Counted from the stretch's first letter, positions 20,365-28,647 are shown. The stretch: 64,000 nucleotides of DNA from Sphingobacteriales bacterium (GCA_027484425.1 JAIXSZ010000014.1:124001-188000); one strand, 5' to 3'. Numbers and translations are program-made. Notes: a model not told the origin generated them from the letters alone.

Positions 20365-20832
20365 ATGACTAAACTAAAAATGTTGCTTTGCCACATATCA
20401 TTTCTTATGCTGTGTTTTGCTGCACACGCTCAGCAGGAAACAAGATTGAAGCATTACAACGTCGAGAAAGGAATAGCGATAATGGGATATGACCCAGTTG
20501 CTTATTTCAACCAAAAAAAAGCTGTGAAGGGTAAAAAAGAATATTCTGTGAATGCCAATGGAATAATTTACTACCTGTCTTCACAAGTCAACAAAGACCA
20601 ATTTCAAAAGAACCCCGCTATTTATGAACCACAGTATGGTGGATGGTGTGCTTACGCAATGGGAAGCACTGGCGAAAAAGTGGAAATAGATCCCGAAACG
20701 TTCAAAATAATAGACAGCAAACTATACCTTTTCTATCACTCGTGGACGAACAACACACTCACAAAATGGAACACCGATGAAACAAGGTTAAAAATAACTG
20801 CAGATAAAAACTGGTCAAAAATTTACCACTAA
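20365..20832 (+). CDS. Secreted YHS-domain protein
   Basis: 155 residues with a signal peptide (about 1-22, ends AHAQ), so periplasmic. The YHS-like domain covers most of the rest: GIAIMGYDPVAYFNQKKAVKGKKEY, then YGGWCAYAMGSTGEKVEIDPE and a closing LYLFYHSW. This form, with GYDPVAYF and GGWCAYA, is usual in secreted YHS proteins of Proteobacteria and Bacteroidota, which are thought to bind metal or heme; the single Cys in GGWCAY is the obvious ligand. First gene of a tightly packed operon of seven, 20 nt before the DoxX gene. Confidence 0.85.
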   Translation: MTKLKMLLCHISFLMLCFAAHAQQETRLKHYNVEKGIAIMGYDPVAYFNQKKAVKGKKEYSVNANGIIYYLSSQVNKDQFQKNPAIYEPQYGGWCAYAMGSTGEKVEIDPETFKIIDSKLYLFYHSWTNNTLTKWNTDETRLKITADKNWSKIYH

Positions 20833-20852
20833 TCTCCAAATCCAACAATAAA

Positions 20853-21248
20853 ATGAAACTAATCACAATTATATCTTGGCTTCTGCGCATAGTAGCAGCA
20901 GTCATTTTGCTACAAACGCTGTACTTTAAATTTACTGCTCACCCTGAATCCGTTACATTATTCACCAAACTTGGTGTAGAACCATGGGGAAGATTAGGAA
21001 CTGGGGTTATCGAGTTATTCGCAGGTATACTACTTCTGGTTCCAGCTACAATATTTATAGGTAGTTTTTTAGGTATTGGCTTAATGCTTGGCGCAATAGC
21101 ATCTCATATTTTCGTTCTTGGTATTGAGTCTGCTGGCGATGGTGGACAACTATTCTTGTATGCCAACATAGTTTTAGTTTGTTGCATAATAATATCAATA
21201 ATTCATAAAAAGCAAGGTGTGATACTATTAAAAAAATTGAAAAAATGA
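20853..21248 (+). CDS. DoxX-family inner-membrane protein
   Basis: 131 residues with four membrane helices (about 7-25, 50-68, 71-90, 96-116). Features of the DoxX/DoxD family are visible: YFKFTAHPESVTLF after the first helix and GVIELFAGILLL in the second, as well as the GxxLGAIASHIFVLG third helix. DoxX proteins occur with redox or sulfur-related enzymes, but their activity is poorly defined. Its stop overlaps the next start by 4 nt (ATGA), showing translational coupling within the operon. Confidence 0.85.
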   Translation: MKLITIISWLLRIVAAVILLQTLYFKFTAHPESVTLFTKLGVEPWGRLGTGVIELFAGILLLVPATIFIGSFLGIGLMLGAIASHIFVLGIESAGDGGQLFLYANIVLVCCIIISIIHKKQGVILLKKLKK

Positions 21249-22156
21249 TCAAAAAACTTGCTTTCCTCATTATTCTAATCCTTACCGGAAAAACTACTTT
21301 TTCACAAGGATGCAGTGATGCTGGTTTCTGTTCTGTTGGCAGCTTAAAACACAAACCTAACAATGATTCGTCCAATAACACAATAAGTGTTATTGTAAAC
21401 AATGGTGTTGGTGATGACAATGTTTTTGTATCCACATGGTATTTGCAATATGACAGACTGGTAAGAAAGAACTTTGTATTTCAAGCAAAAATAAACGGTA
21501 ATTATGCTTCAGGCAATCTTGGCTCAGTATCTGGTCCCGGCGATTTACTTCTTAACATAGTTGCAGTGAAAAAGTTGAATACCGTATGGAAGCTAAGCGG
21601 AACATTGGGCATTAAAGTTCCATTGTCAAATTCTGATATCGAAATCAACACCATGCCCTTACCTATGCAATATCAAAGCTCTCTAGGTACTTTTGATGCA
21701 ATAGCGGGTATAACATTATCCAACAACAATTGGATAGTAAGTACTGGTTATCAACACCCATTAACCACTAGCAACAACAATCACTACGACAGACTAAAAT
21801 TTCCAAATTTCAATACAGAGTCCTACCCACCATCTTACCAACTAAAGCGGTCGGCAGACTTACTACTAAAGGTTGGATACAACATAAATGCTATCAAACA
21901 CCTTACAATAAGTGCCAGCATTTTATCAATATACCATCTGAAAAGAGATGAGTTTTTAAATACAATAAACAATAAATACAAAACAATAGTAGGTTCCGAA
22001 GGATTAACAGTAAATGCTGTGTTGGGGGCTTGGTACAAGAAAAACAAGTTCTCATTTGGTTTAATCACCGGAAGACCTTTTGTCGTAAGAGACAAAAGAC
22101 CTGATGGACTCACAAGAAGCATAATAGTTTCTCCAGAGATAGCATTCAATTTTTAA
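21245..22156 (+). CDS. Outer-membrane beta-barrel transporter-like protein
   Basis: 303 residues, signal peptide at about 1-20 (ends TFSQ). Mature start GCSDAGFCSVGSLK carries two cysteines, then a series of amphipathic strands typical of barrels of the phenol-degradation/transporter type, for example FVFQAKINGNYASGNLG, LSGTLGIKVPLSNSD and FSFGLITGRPFVVRD, ending in SPEIAFNF with the terminal aromatic residue that outer-membrane barrels need. It overlaps doxX by 4 nt, and the DinB-fold gene follows after 21 nt. It is the probable outer-membrane pore of the operon; substrate unknown. Confidence 0.78.
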   Translation: MIKKLAFLIILILTGKTTFSQGCSDAGFCSVGSLKHKPNNDSSNNTISVIVNNGVGDDNVFVSTWYLQYDRLVRKNFVFQAKINGNYASGNLGSVSGPGDLLLNIVAVKKLNTVWKLSGTLGIKVPLSNSDIEINTMPLPMQYQSSLGTFDAIAGITLSNNNWIVSTGYQHPLTTSNNNHYDRLKFPNFNTESYPPSYQLKRSADLLLKVGYNINAIKHLTISASILSIYHLKRDEFLNTINNKYKTIVGSEGLTVNAVLGAWYKKNKFSFGLITGRPFVVRDKRPDGLTRSIIVSPEIAFNF

Positions 22157-22177
22157 ATCAATATCAATAGATTTAGT

Positions 22178-22672
22178 ATGATTTTCAAACAACTCACTGA
22201 ACAAATAAATTATCTATCAAAAGTTCTTTCGAACATTTCACCAGACAATTATACTACTCCTATCCATTGCTTAAGTGGCGCTACAATTGGTGGTCACAGC
22301 AGGCATATTGTAGAATTGCTAGAATGCATAGTTAAGGGTTACCAAACAGGAACAGTTGATTACATAAACAGAAACAGAGACTTAAATTTAGAACAAAATA
22401 AAAATGTACTGTTAGATAAAATTTTAATTATTGAAAACGAGCTCGTAAAAATAGACAAACCATTATTACTAGTATGTGATGAACAAATCGAAATAGCTAC
22501 AAATTACTTCAGAGAAATAGTTTATAATACTGAACATATCATCCACCACCTTGCAATTATTAAATCTGCCTTGATAGAACTAAATATCGCTGAGAATGTA
22601 GATGACAATTTTGGACTAGCTTACTCAACAATACAATACAAGCAAAAAGTTACAAATTTGAAACTAGACTAG
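22178..22672 (+). CDS. DinB-fold protein (DinB/BstA superfamily)
   Basis: 164 residues, predicted all-helical four-helix bundle. Histidines in the positions of the metal triad are visible: GATIGGHSRHIVELLE near residues 39-51 and NTEHIIHHLAIIKSAL near 125-140. The superfamily includes thiol-dependent S-transferases (bacillithiol, mycothiol) and hydrolases; no finer call is possible from sequence. No signal peptide, so cytoplasmic. It is the fourth gene of the operon and is followed after 2 nt by the NRDE gene, so the two are translated together and perhaps act on the same intermediate. Confidence 0.78.
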   Translation: MIFKQLTEQINYLSKVLSNISPDNYTTPIHCLSGATIGGHSRHIVELLECIVKGYQTGTVDYINRNRDLNLEQNKNVLLDKILIIENELVKIDKPLLLVCDEQIEIATNYFREIVYNTEHIIHHLAIIKSALIELNIAENVDDNFGLAYSTIQYKQKVTNLKLD

Positions 22673-22674
22673 AT

Positions 22675-23391
22675 ATGTGCACAGTAATATACATACCTCA
22701 AATCAACAAAAAGATATTTGCTTCTCTTAGAGATGAAAATCCCGAAAGGCATACCATTTCTAACCCCATAACTTATACTGCTGAAACTACGACCTACATT
22801 TCTCCTACAGACCCTAAAGAGGGAGGTACATGGTTGGGTATCAACAACAAAGGTAATGTTATCATTCTCCTTAATGGTGGGTTTGTGAAACACGAGAGAA
22901 AATCGATCTACAAAAAAAGTAGAGGTTTGATCGTAAAAGAATTAATAGAAAATGAGTCTCCAATTTTTGAGTGGATGTTAATGGATTTGAGTGAAATTGA
23001 GCCTTTTAGTTTAGTAGTGTACACAGAGTCTATGTTGTTTCAACTAGTTTGGGATGGAACCCAAAAACACAAACTTAGATTAAACGAACATTCATGCTAC
23101 ATATTCTCATCTTCAACTTTATACACACCAATTGCTAAAAACAACAGAGAAAAAATGTTTAAAAACTTGATAGACAACAATGAAACTATCACCGAAAATT
23201 CATTGTTGAATTTCTTTAAATCAGGTTATGACCCTGAAAATGGATTCCTAATAAATAGAAACAATAAAGTAAAAACATTGTGTCTATCCTATATAGAAAT
23301 CAATAGTCAAGATTTTAGTTTTAGCTATCATGATTTTATTAATAACACCATTTCCCATAACTATCTGAGCTATGAACTGTGTGCCGATTAA
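22675..23391 (+). CDS. NRDE-family (TANGO2-like) protein
   Basis: 238 residues starting MCTVIYIP, with the conserved Cys2 that marks the family as possible N-terminal nucleophile hydrolases, followed by SLRDENPERH, the degenerate NRDE motif (L in place of N). GGTWLGINNKGNVIILLNGG and SRGLIVKELI follow as in TANGO2 relatives. The eukaryotic members are linked to heme mobilisation and lipid metabolism; the bacterial role is not established. Cytoplasmic. It sits between the DinB-fold and ATP-grasp genes. Shorter and more divergent toward the C-terminus than family average. Confidence 0.82.
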   Translation: MCTVIYIPQINKKIFASLRDENPERHTISNPITYTAETTTYISPTDPKEGGTWLGINNKGNVIILLNGGFVKHERKSIYKKSRGLIVKELIENESPIFEWMLMDLSEIEPFSLVVYTESMLFQLVWDGTQKHKLRLNEHSCYIFSSSTLYTPIAKNNREKMFKNLIDNNETITENSLLNFFKSGYDPENGFLINRNNKVKTLCLSYIEINSQDFSFSYHDFINNTISHNYLSYELCAD

Positions 23392-23410
23392 AATTACTAT
23401 ATAACAAATT

Positions 23411-24448
23411 ATGTTTTCCTTCCGTCGATTCAAAATCAAACTACTTAACTGGGAATATTGGCCCATGCCCATCGTTTACCTCCCTACATATGCATACTAT
23501 TTATACTTATCTATAAGGGCTCGTTCGTTTTTCTTCTTTTCTGCTACCAATCCCGGAATCGAAACGGGCGGTATGTTTTTTGAAAGTAAATGGAAGATAT
23601 TTGAAGGTATTCCCTCTTTCTTATACCCTACCACTATATTGGTTACTAACATAGAATCTATCCAATCGGTAGTTTCTAAAATGAAATTGGCCTCAATTGA
23701 TTTCCCCATCATAGCCAAACCCGACAGAGGAGAAAGAGGATGGAAGGTAAAAAAAATAAACAGTCTGCAAGATCTAATTTCGTATGTCGAGACAGCACCT
23801 GACACATACCTAATACAACGGTATGTCGATTATCCAATTGAGTTAAGTGTATTTTACGTCAGACACCCATCTGAACATTGTGGGAAAATAACTTCCGTTA
23901 CTTACAAAAAACTACTAAGTGTTACTGGTGACGGTCGCTCCACACTTCAAGAGTTAATTATTAAAAAAGATAGAGCTTACCTTCAAAAAGAAAAATTGTT
24001 TGTAACATTAAAGGATGAACTTCAATATGTACTTCCATTTGGAACTGAAAAACTACTTGTACCTTATGGCAATCATGTACTTGGTGCAGAATTCCTAGAC
24101 TATGAACGCATCATTGATCAACAACTATTAGCTGCTTTCGAAACTATAAGTAGATCAATTAAGGGATTCTATTACGGTCGGTTCGACATCAGAACTTTAA
24201 GCATAGAAGACCTTAAGCAAGGGAAAAACATGTATATCTTAGAACTAAACGGAACTGGTGCCGAACCAGCTCACATATACGATCCAAAATATTCTTTTTT
24301 GAAAGCACAAAAAACGCTGATGTGGCACTATAAAAAAATGTTTGATATAGCTCAATATAACAAAAAATACGGGGCTATATTCATGTCTTACAAAGAATAT
24401 CGAATACTAAGAAAACAGGAACTAGCATACAAAACAATCGCTAATTGA
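23411..24448 (+). CDS. ATP-grasp ligase, D-Ala-D-Ala ligase-like
   Basis: 345 residues. ATP-grasp features: FPIIAKPDRGERGWKVKKI near 95-115 (ATP-binding lysine), YLIQRYVDYPIELSVFYVRH near 136-155, and the metal-binding loop YILELNGTGAEPAHIYDP near 276-294. The N-terminal 45 residues are hydrophobic and aromatic (YWPMPIVYLPTYAYYLY) and may touch the membrane. The family couples a carboxylate to an amine or thiol using ATP. This is not a normal Ddl: it lacks the Ddl substrate-binding N-domain and lies far from cell-wall genes. One nt separates it from the LysE gene, which would export a small amide product. Confidence 0.82.
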   Translation: MFSFRRFKIKLLNWEYWPMPIVYLPTYAYYLYLSIRARSFFFFSATNPGIETGGMFFESKWKIFEGIPSFLYPTTILVTNIESIQSVVSKMKLASIDFPIIAKPDRGERGWKVKKINSLQDLISYVETAPDTYLIQRYVDYPIELSVFYVRHPSEHCGKITSVTYKKLLSVTGDGRSTLQELIIKKDRAYLQKEKLFVTLKDELQYVLPFGTEKLLVPYGNHVLGAEFLDYERIIDQQLLAAFETISRSIKGFYYGRFDIRTLSIEDLKQGKNMYILELNGTGAEPAHIYDPKYSFLKAQKTLMWHYKKMFDIAQYNKKYGAIFMSYKEYRILRKQELAYKTIAN

Positions 24449-24449
24449 C

Positions 24450-25043
24450 ATGCCAGTTATAGCTTTTCTGATAGGTTTTTATGGCTATGTGTTACCGGGT
24501 ATTATCAATATGATGATGATGGAGCTACACCTTCAAAAAAGACACTCTGTATTAATCCTAATTTTCCTTCTTGCCCTCACATTCGAATTTTCATATTGTT
24601 ATTTTTCATTGTTGTTCTTCAATTTTTTTAGCAAGAACACAGCTCTTATGTTTTACCTAACTGTCATTGGTTGCTTATTTACTTTAGCAATTGGTATATG
24701 GATGCTGGTTGGTGTTCAGAAAACAATCAAACAAAATACAGAAGACAATTATATATCTCGTGGCGTTATAAATATAATAGTACACCCACAACAGATTCCA
24801 TTTTGGCTTATCACTTTCGTGCAATTAAAACCATTCATAAAAATCGATTCGGCATTAACATTTTCATTATTTAATGTTTTAGGCTGTGCTGCTATATTCT
24901 TGCTGTATATCCTTGGTGGCAACAGATTCATGAGTTATATGAATCTCAAATTAACTACCGTAAAAAAGGCTGTTAGCATACTATGGATTTCTATATCCGT
25001 TATATCTCTTCTTAATGTAACAATAAAACATATAAACCCCTGA
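24450..25043 (+). CDS. LysE-family exporter
   Basis: 197 residues, six membrane helices. N-terminal IGFYGYVLPGIINMMMMELHLQKR resembles the first helix and loop of LysE/RhtB amino-acid exporters (normally PGPxxxxxxxxxxxxG), and the middle helix carries WMLVGVQKTIKQN. The family exports amino acids and small derivatives using the proton gradient. As the last gene of the operon, 1 nt after an ATP-grasp ligase, it probably exports the ligase product. The GPNN-like signature is weakly kept, so the substrate range may differ from classic LysE. Confidence 0.75.
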   Translation: MPVIAFLIGFYGYVLPGIINMMMMELHLQKRHSVLILIFLLALTFEFSYCYFSLLFFNFFSKNTALMFYLTVIGCLFTLAIGIWMLVGVQKTIKQNTEDNYISRGVINIIVHPQQIPFWLITFVQLKPFIKIDSALTFSLFNVLGCAAIFLLYILGGNRFMSYMNLKLTTVKKAVSILWISISVISLLNVTIKHINP

Positions 25044-25135
25044 TGTGACTCTTGTCAAAAACTGAGTACCAAACAACAAATAATTACAATATATTTTTAT
25101 TGTTTCCACTCCACAATTATTCAAACATAAAACCA

Positions 25136-25143
25136 TAATTTTG
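25136..25143 (+). promoter_or_regulatory. -7 promoter box of the unknown gene at 25148
   Basis: TAATTTTG matches TAnnTTTG and ends 4 nt before the ATG, predicting a leaderless mRNA and a transcript separate from the operon upstream. Confidence 0.5.
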
Positions 25144-25147
25144 GGTC

Positions 25148-25579
25148 ATGCAATTGAAACCAGGTAAGGGACTAGGAGAACTAACATTTGGTATGCTGCC
25201 CTCTACTGTGGTAGCAAAACTTGGTGAACCAGACAGAATATTTGTGTCTGACGATGAAGAAGATGAGTTCATTTATCAGTACAACTCACTGCGTATGATG
25301 CTCACCTTCTACAAGCATGACAATGACCGAATGGGGTATATTAGAACATCTAACCCTGCTGTTACCTACAATGGAGCCCTATTGATAGACGAACCAGTTA
25401 AAGCAGTGCTCGAGGGACCTATGAAGGCTGTAAAAAACTGGCAAGTAGAGAAATATGATTTCTTTGACACCTACCTCAACGAAAAGAGCTGGATAGTACT
25501 GAACGTAGAATATGAGCGCATCAGCGACGTGGCAATAGGTGTGCCACTTGATGAAAATGATGTATATGTGTGGCTTTAA
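25148..25579 (+). CDS. Hypothetical cytoplasmic protein
   Basis: 143 residues, acidic, no signal peptide or membrane segment. The start MQLKPGKGLGELTFGMLPSTVVAKLGEPDRIF resembles the small repeat found in BamE/SmpA-like and similar domains where a short helix follows G-x-x-G-M-x-x-x-x-V, and a second half of comparable make-up (LLIDEPVKAVLEGPMKAVKNW) suggests two related units. I do not recognise a named family. It is monocistronic: own promoter box immediately upstream and a strong terminator hairpin 21 nt after the stop. Confidence 0.75.
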   Translation: MQLKPGKGLGELTFGMLPSTVVAKLGEPDRIFVSDDEEDEFIYQYNSLRMMLTFYKHDNDRMGYIRTSNPAVTYNGALLIDEPVKAVLEGPMKAVKNWQVEKYDFFDTYLNEKSWIVLNVEYERISDVAIGVPLDENDVYVWL

Positions 25580-25600
25580 TAGCCTGTAATTATTAAAATA

Positions 25601-25635
25601 AAATGAGCCAATTGTGCATCACGATTGGCTCATTT
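25601..25635. terminator. Bidirectional intrinsic terminator
   Basis: aaatgagccaat (25601-25612) and attggctcattt (25624-25635) form a perfect 12-bp stem. A-rich sequence on the left and T-rich on the right let it serve both the gene at 25148 and the convergent gene ending at 25653. Confidence 0.85.
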
Positions 25636-25652
25636 CATTACAGTCCTTTGCT

Positions 25653-26315
25653 CTATTTGCTACCCCTGTATGGATTGTAATTTTTGCGACGGTAGTCGCC
25701 TCGCTTCCATGCTTCAAAGAACTCTCCCCATGCTATGGGATTCAGGATGTTCATTGGTGGGCGCTGACCATAATACACAGCATCCTGTGCTTGTTTCTGC
25801 AACTGGCGCGACTGGGCTTCATGACCATCCATAGGCAGCGAATAAGCTAACATGCGCAACAGATAGGCATCTGTATTTTTTCTTGCCAATTCATACTGAT
25901 CATTGGGAATGTGCCAATATTTAAAGGCGTAATCAAATGCCTCTTTAGATGGCAATGGCTTGATGATGGTTTCGGGCAGGTAGAAGGTGTCCTGCACCAT
26001 TAGTTGAATGATTGAATAATACTGACCCTGCAAATCTTTTGAAACCACAAAGTCCTTTGATCTGAATCCAATACAACTAAACTCCAGCGTATCCCCTTTG
26101 TAACACACCAGCGAAAACACACCATTGTATTCCGCCTCTACGCCTCGGTTTTTGTTTTTTACCAGAATTGTAGCTCCAGGCACAGCACGAAGGCTATCAG
26201 CTGTCATTACTACACCATTAATCTGAATGATGTTATCATAACCCGTCTGTGCAGAACTTACAGTTGACAAAAACAACAATACCGCAAAAAGCAAAAAATG
26301 AATAGATGGTTTCAA
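25653..26315 (-). CDS. Secreted carboxypeptidase-regulatory-like domain protein
   Basis: 220 residues if started at the TTG at 26315 (MKPSIHFLLFAVLLFLSTVSSAQ, a good signal peptide); there is no ATG in the usable part, and another TTG lies at 26321. Mature residues about 25-105 form the Ig-like CarboxypepD_reg fold seen at the start of SusC/TonB receptors (INGVVMTADSLRAVPGATILVKNKNRG, then YKGDTLEFSCIGFRSK). The rest (SKEAFDYAFKYWHIPND...) is an uncharacterised helical tail rich in charged residues. It is not followed by a receptor barrel, so it is a stand-alone version of a type known in Bacteroidota. Function unknown. Confidence 0.78.
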   Translation of the reverse strand: MKPSIHFLLFAVLLFLSTVSSAQTGYDNIIQINGVVMTADSLRAVPGATILVKNKNRGVEAEYNGVFSLVCYKGDTLEFSCIGFRSKDFVVSKDLQGQYYSIIQLMVQDTFYLPETIIKPLPSKEAFDYAFKYWHIPNDQYELARKNTDAYLLRMLAYSLPMDGHEAQSRQLQKQAQDAVYYGQRPPMNILNPIAWGEFFEAWKRGDYRRKNYNPYRGSK

Positions 26316-26450
26316 ATGCAAAGAATTATAAAAGTTAAATGTTACGTCCCATCAAATATAACATACCCGCCGGTATTCTACATTAACTGAACTCGATTTC
26401 ATGTATTATTTTAAAGAGGTGATGGTCAACAAAATAAGACTGATTTATTG

Positions 26451-26458
26451 TACTTTTG
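26451..26458 (+). promoter_or_regulatory. -7 promoter box of the Mrp gene
   Basis: TACTTTTG matches TAnnTTTG; transcription would start near 26464, about 28 nt before the ATG at 26492. It rules out the longer open frame that begins at 26456. Confidence 0.5.
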
Positions 26459-26491
26459 CACCTTGACCAACGTACTTTAACAAAGGTTTAT

Positions 26492-27586
26492 ATGATAACA
26501 AACGAAGCGGTGATAGCGGCTCTCAGCCAGGTGGAAGAGCCAGATTTGGGTAAAGATCTGGTGACCCTTAATATGATTAAGGATATAGCAATAGATGGAA
26601 AAAACGTTTCGTTTACCGTAATACTCACTACTCCTGCATGCCCACTAAAGGAAATGATAGAAAAGGCTTGCGTTAATGCTATCAGACTATTGGTAGATAA
26701 GGAAGCTATAGTGAAAGTTAACATGACATCTAACGTTAACAGCAACCGTAAAGACAATAAATCTATCCTACCAGGTGTGCGCAATATAATAATGGTGGCA
26801 TCGGGCAAGGGTGGCGTAGGTAAGTCTACTGTTTCTGTAAATTTAGCTTTAGGTTTGGCTGCAGAAGGTGCTGCAGTAGGGTTGCTAGATGCTGATATTT
26901 ACGGACCATCAATACCAATAATGTTGGGCATGCGCGACGAACGCCCCAAAATGACCGAAATAGACGGCAAGGGGATGATAGTACCTATGGAGCGTTATGG
27001 AGTGAAAGCTATGTCGATAGGACTACTGATAGATGAAAAACAAGCAGTGATTTGGCGTGGACCTATGGCTAGCTCTGCGCTGAAACAATTCATATCAGAT
27101 GTATACTGGGGCGAGCTCGATTATCTAATTATAGATTTGCCGCCTGGCACTGGCGATGTGCACCTTACAATGGTACAAACAGTACCTGTAACTGGCGTGG
27201 TTATAGTATCAACGCCCCAAGCTGTAGCTGCGGCTGATGCTCGCAAAGCCATTATGATGTTTAAACAACCACAAATCAATGTACCGATACTCGGAATTGT
27301 AGAAAATATGGCTTATTTTACACCGCAGGAATTGCCAGAGAATAAGTATTATATCTTTGGCAAAGGTGGTGCGAGGAAAATGGCAGAGCAATTCGAGTTG
27401 CCATTCTTAGGTGAAATACCAATAGTACAAAGCATACGTGAGGGTGGCGATAGTGGCATACCAGCAGTGGTAGATGATGAGCCTGTTTCTAAGGCTGCAT
27501 TTACGGAGTTGGCACAAAGTGTAGCACGTAATGTGGCAATGCGAAATGCCAATATAGCACCCACTAGCGTGGTACAAATGAATTAA
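26492..27586 (+). CDS. mrp: Mrp/NBP35-family ATPase, iron-sulfur cluster carrier
   Basis: 364 residues from ATG 26492. An N-terminal MIP18/DUF59 domain (about 1-80; EPDLGKDLVTLNMIKDI and TTPACPLKEMIEKAC) is fused to a deviant P-loop ATPase: Walker A GKGGVGKS at residues 105-112, DADIYGPSIP near 132, and IIDLPPGTGDVHLT near 213. These proteins carry iron-sulfur clusters to target enzymes. The CxxC usually found near the C-terminus of ApbC/NBP35 is missing (YFTPQELPENKYYIFG in its place), a variant I know from other Bacteroidota. Cytoplasmic. The SUMF1 gene follows after 26 nt. Confidence 0.93.
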   Translation: MITNEAVIAALSQVEEPDLGKDLVTLNMIKDIAIDGKNVSFTVILTTPACPLKEMIEKACVNAIRLLVDKEAIVKVNMTSNVNSNRKDNKSILPGVRNIIMVASGKGGVGKSTVSVNLALGLAAEGAAVGLLDADIYGPSIPIMLGMRDERPKMTEIDGKGMIVPMERYGVKAMSIGLLIDEKQAVIWRGPMASSALKQFISDVYWGELDYLIIDLPPGTGDVHLTMVQTVPVTGVVIVSTPQAVAAADARKAIMMFKQPQINVPILGIVENMAYFTPQELPENKYYIFGKGGARKMAEQFELPFLGEIPIVQSIREGGDSGIPAVVDDEPVSKAAFTELAQSVARNVAMRNANIAPTSVVQMN

Positions 27587-27612
27587 TAAACACTAAACAA
27601 AACAGATACCAT

Positions 27613-28464
27613 ATGAAATTTGGTTGGTCATCTTTGTTATTGCTGCTGCTGGCGCAGCCTGCTATGGCCCAAAGAAAATACAACAAAACCATTAGCGGAC
27701 CACTAGAAATAGCTACCGTAAAGGTAAAAGGTGGCTTCTTCGATATGGGTAGCGACGATGAAGCGCTGGACAGAAAGCCTGCTCACACTGTGCAACTGGC
27801 CAACTACAAAATGGGTGCTTACGAAGTAAAGCAGCAACAATGGGAAGCGGTGATGGACGAAAACCCATCTTTTTATAAATGCGATGAATGCCCTGTTACT
27901 AATGTAAGCTGGGATGAGGTGCAGGAGTTCATAAAAAAACTCAACAGCACCACTGGCAAAAACTATCGCCTGCCCACAGAGGCAGAGTGGGAATATGCTG
28001 CTCGCGAAGGGAATTATGAACGCCTTATTAAGTATAGCCGTCCTCGCACTGCTGCTGGTGAAGTGCTCGCAGCAGAAAATAATAAAAACTTACGCACACC
28101 TGAAAAAACACTGAAAGGTGAAAAATATAGCGGCAGAAGCGCAGGCCCTCAAAGTATAGCATGGTATGTCAACAATGCTGATGGTCGAGTTCATCCAGTG
28201 GGTCGCAAACAACCTAACAAACTAGGTATATATGATCTTTGCGGTAATGCCGAAGAATGGACTGCAGACTGGTATGCTAGTGGATATGGCAGTAAAGATA
28301 CCGTACAAAACCCTACTGGTCCTGTAGGTGGACGATCAAAAGTGATTAGAGGTGGTTCTTTTACCAGTACAGCTAGTGAAGTCATTGTCACACGTCGCGC
28401 CGCCTATCTACCTAGTACTAAAGAACGTTACCTAGGTTTCAGATTGGTAGAAGAAGACAAATAA
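27613..28464 (+). CDS. Secreted SUMF1/formylglycine-generating-fold protein
   Basis: 283 residues with a signal peptide (about 1-19, ends AMAQ). The FGE-sulfatase fold is complete: GGFFDMGSDDE, EVKQQQWEAVMDENPS, NVSWDEVQEFIKKLN, RLPTEAEWEYAAREG, YDLCGNAEEWTADWY, VIRGGSF and the closing YLGFRLVEE. The two copper-binding catalytic cysteines of true formylglycine-generating enzymes should lie just after RGGSF; here the segment is TSTASEVIVTRRAAY without cysteine. It is therefore unlikely to make formylglycine and is closer to the structural GldJ/GldK-type members. It ends in a strong terminator. Confidence 0.88.
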   Translation: MKFGWSSLLLLLLAQPAMAQRKYNKTISGPLEIATVKVKGGFFDMGSDDEALDRKPAHTVQLANYKMGAYEVKQQQWEAVMDENPSFYKCDECPVTNVSWDEVQEFIKKLNSTTGKNYRLPTEAEWEYAAREGNYERLIKYSRPRTAAGEVLAAENNKNLRTPEKTLKGEKYSGRSAGPQSIAWYVNNADGRVHPVGRKQPNKLGIYDLCGNAEEWTADWYASGYGSKDTVQNPTGPVGGRSKVIRGGSFTSTASEVIVTRRAAYLPSTKERYLGFRLVEEDK

Positions 28465-28496
28465 TACTACATTCAAAACGCAGTCATAATAAATCT

Positions 28497-28530
28497 AAAG
28501 CGGTACTCCTAACAGTGTACCGCTTTTTTT
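28497..28530 (+). terminator. Intrinsic terminator after the SUMF1 gene
   Basis: aaagcggtac (28497-28506) pairs with gtaccgcttt (28517-28526), 10-nt loop, followed by more T. Confidence 0.9.
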
Positions 28531-28647
28531 ATACTCTTTATATAGGTTTTTCAAAAATTATGGTTTTGTCCTGTGAGACAGCTATACGACATTTGCAATC
28601 TTTGGGGGTTAGGCGAATTGTGAGAAAATGACACATAAATCATAACA

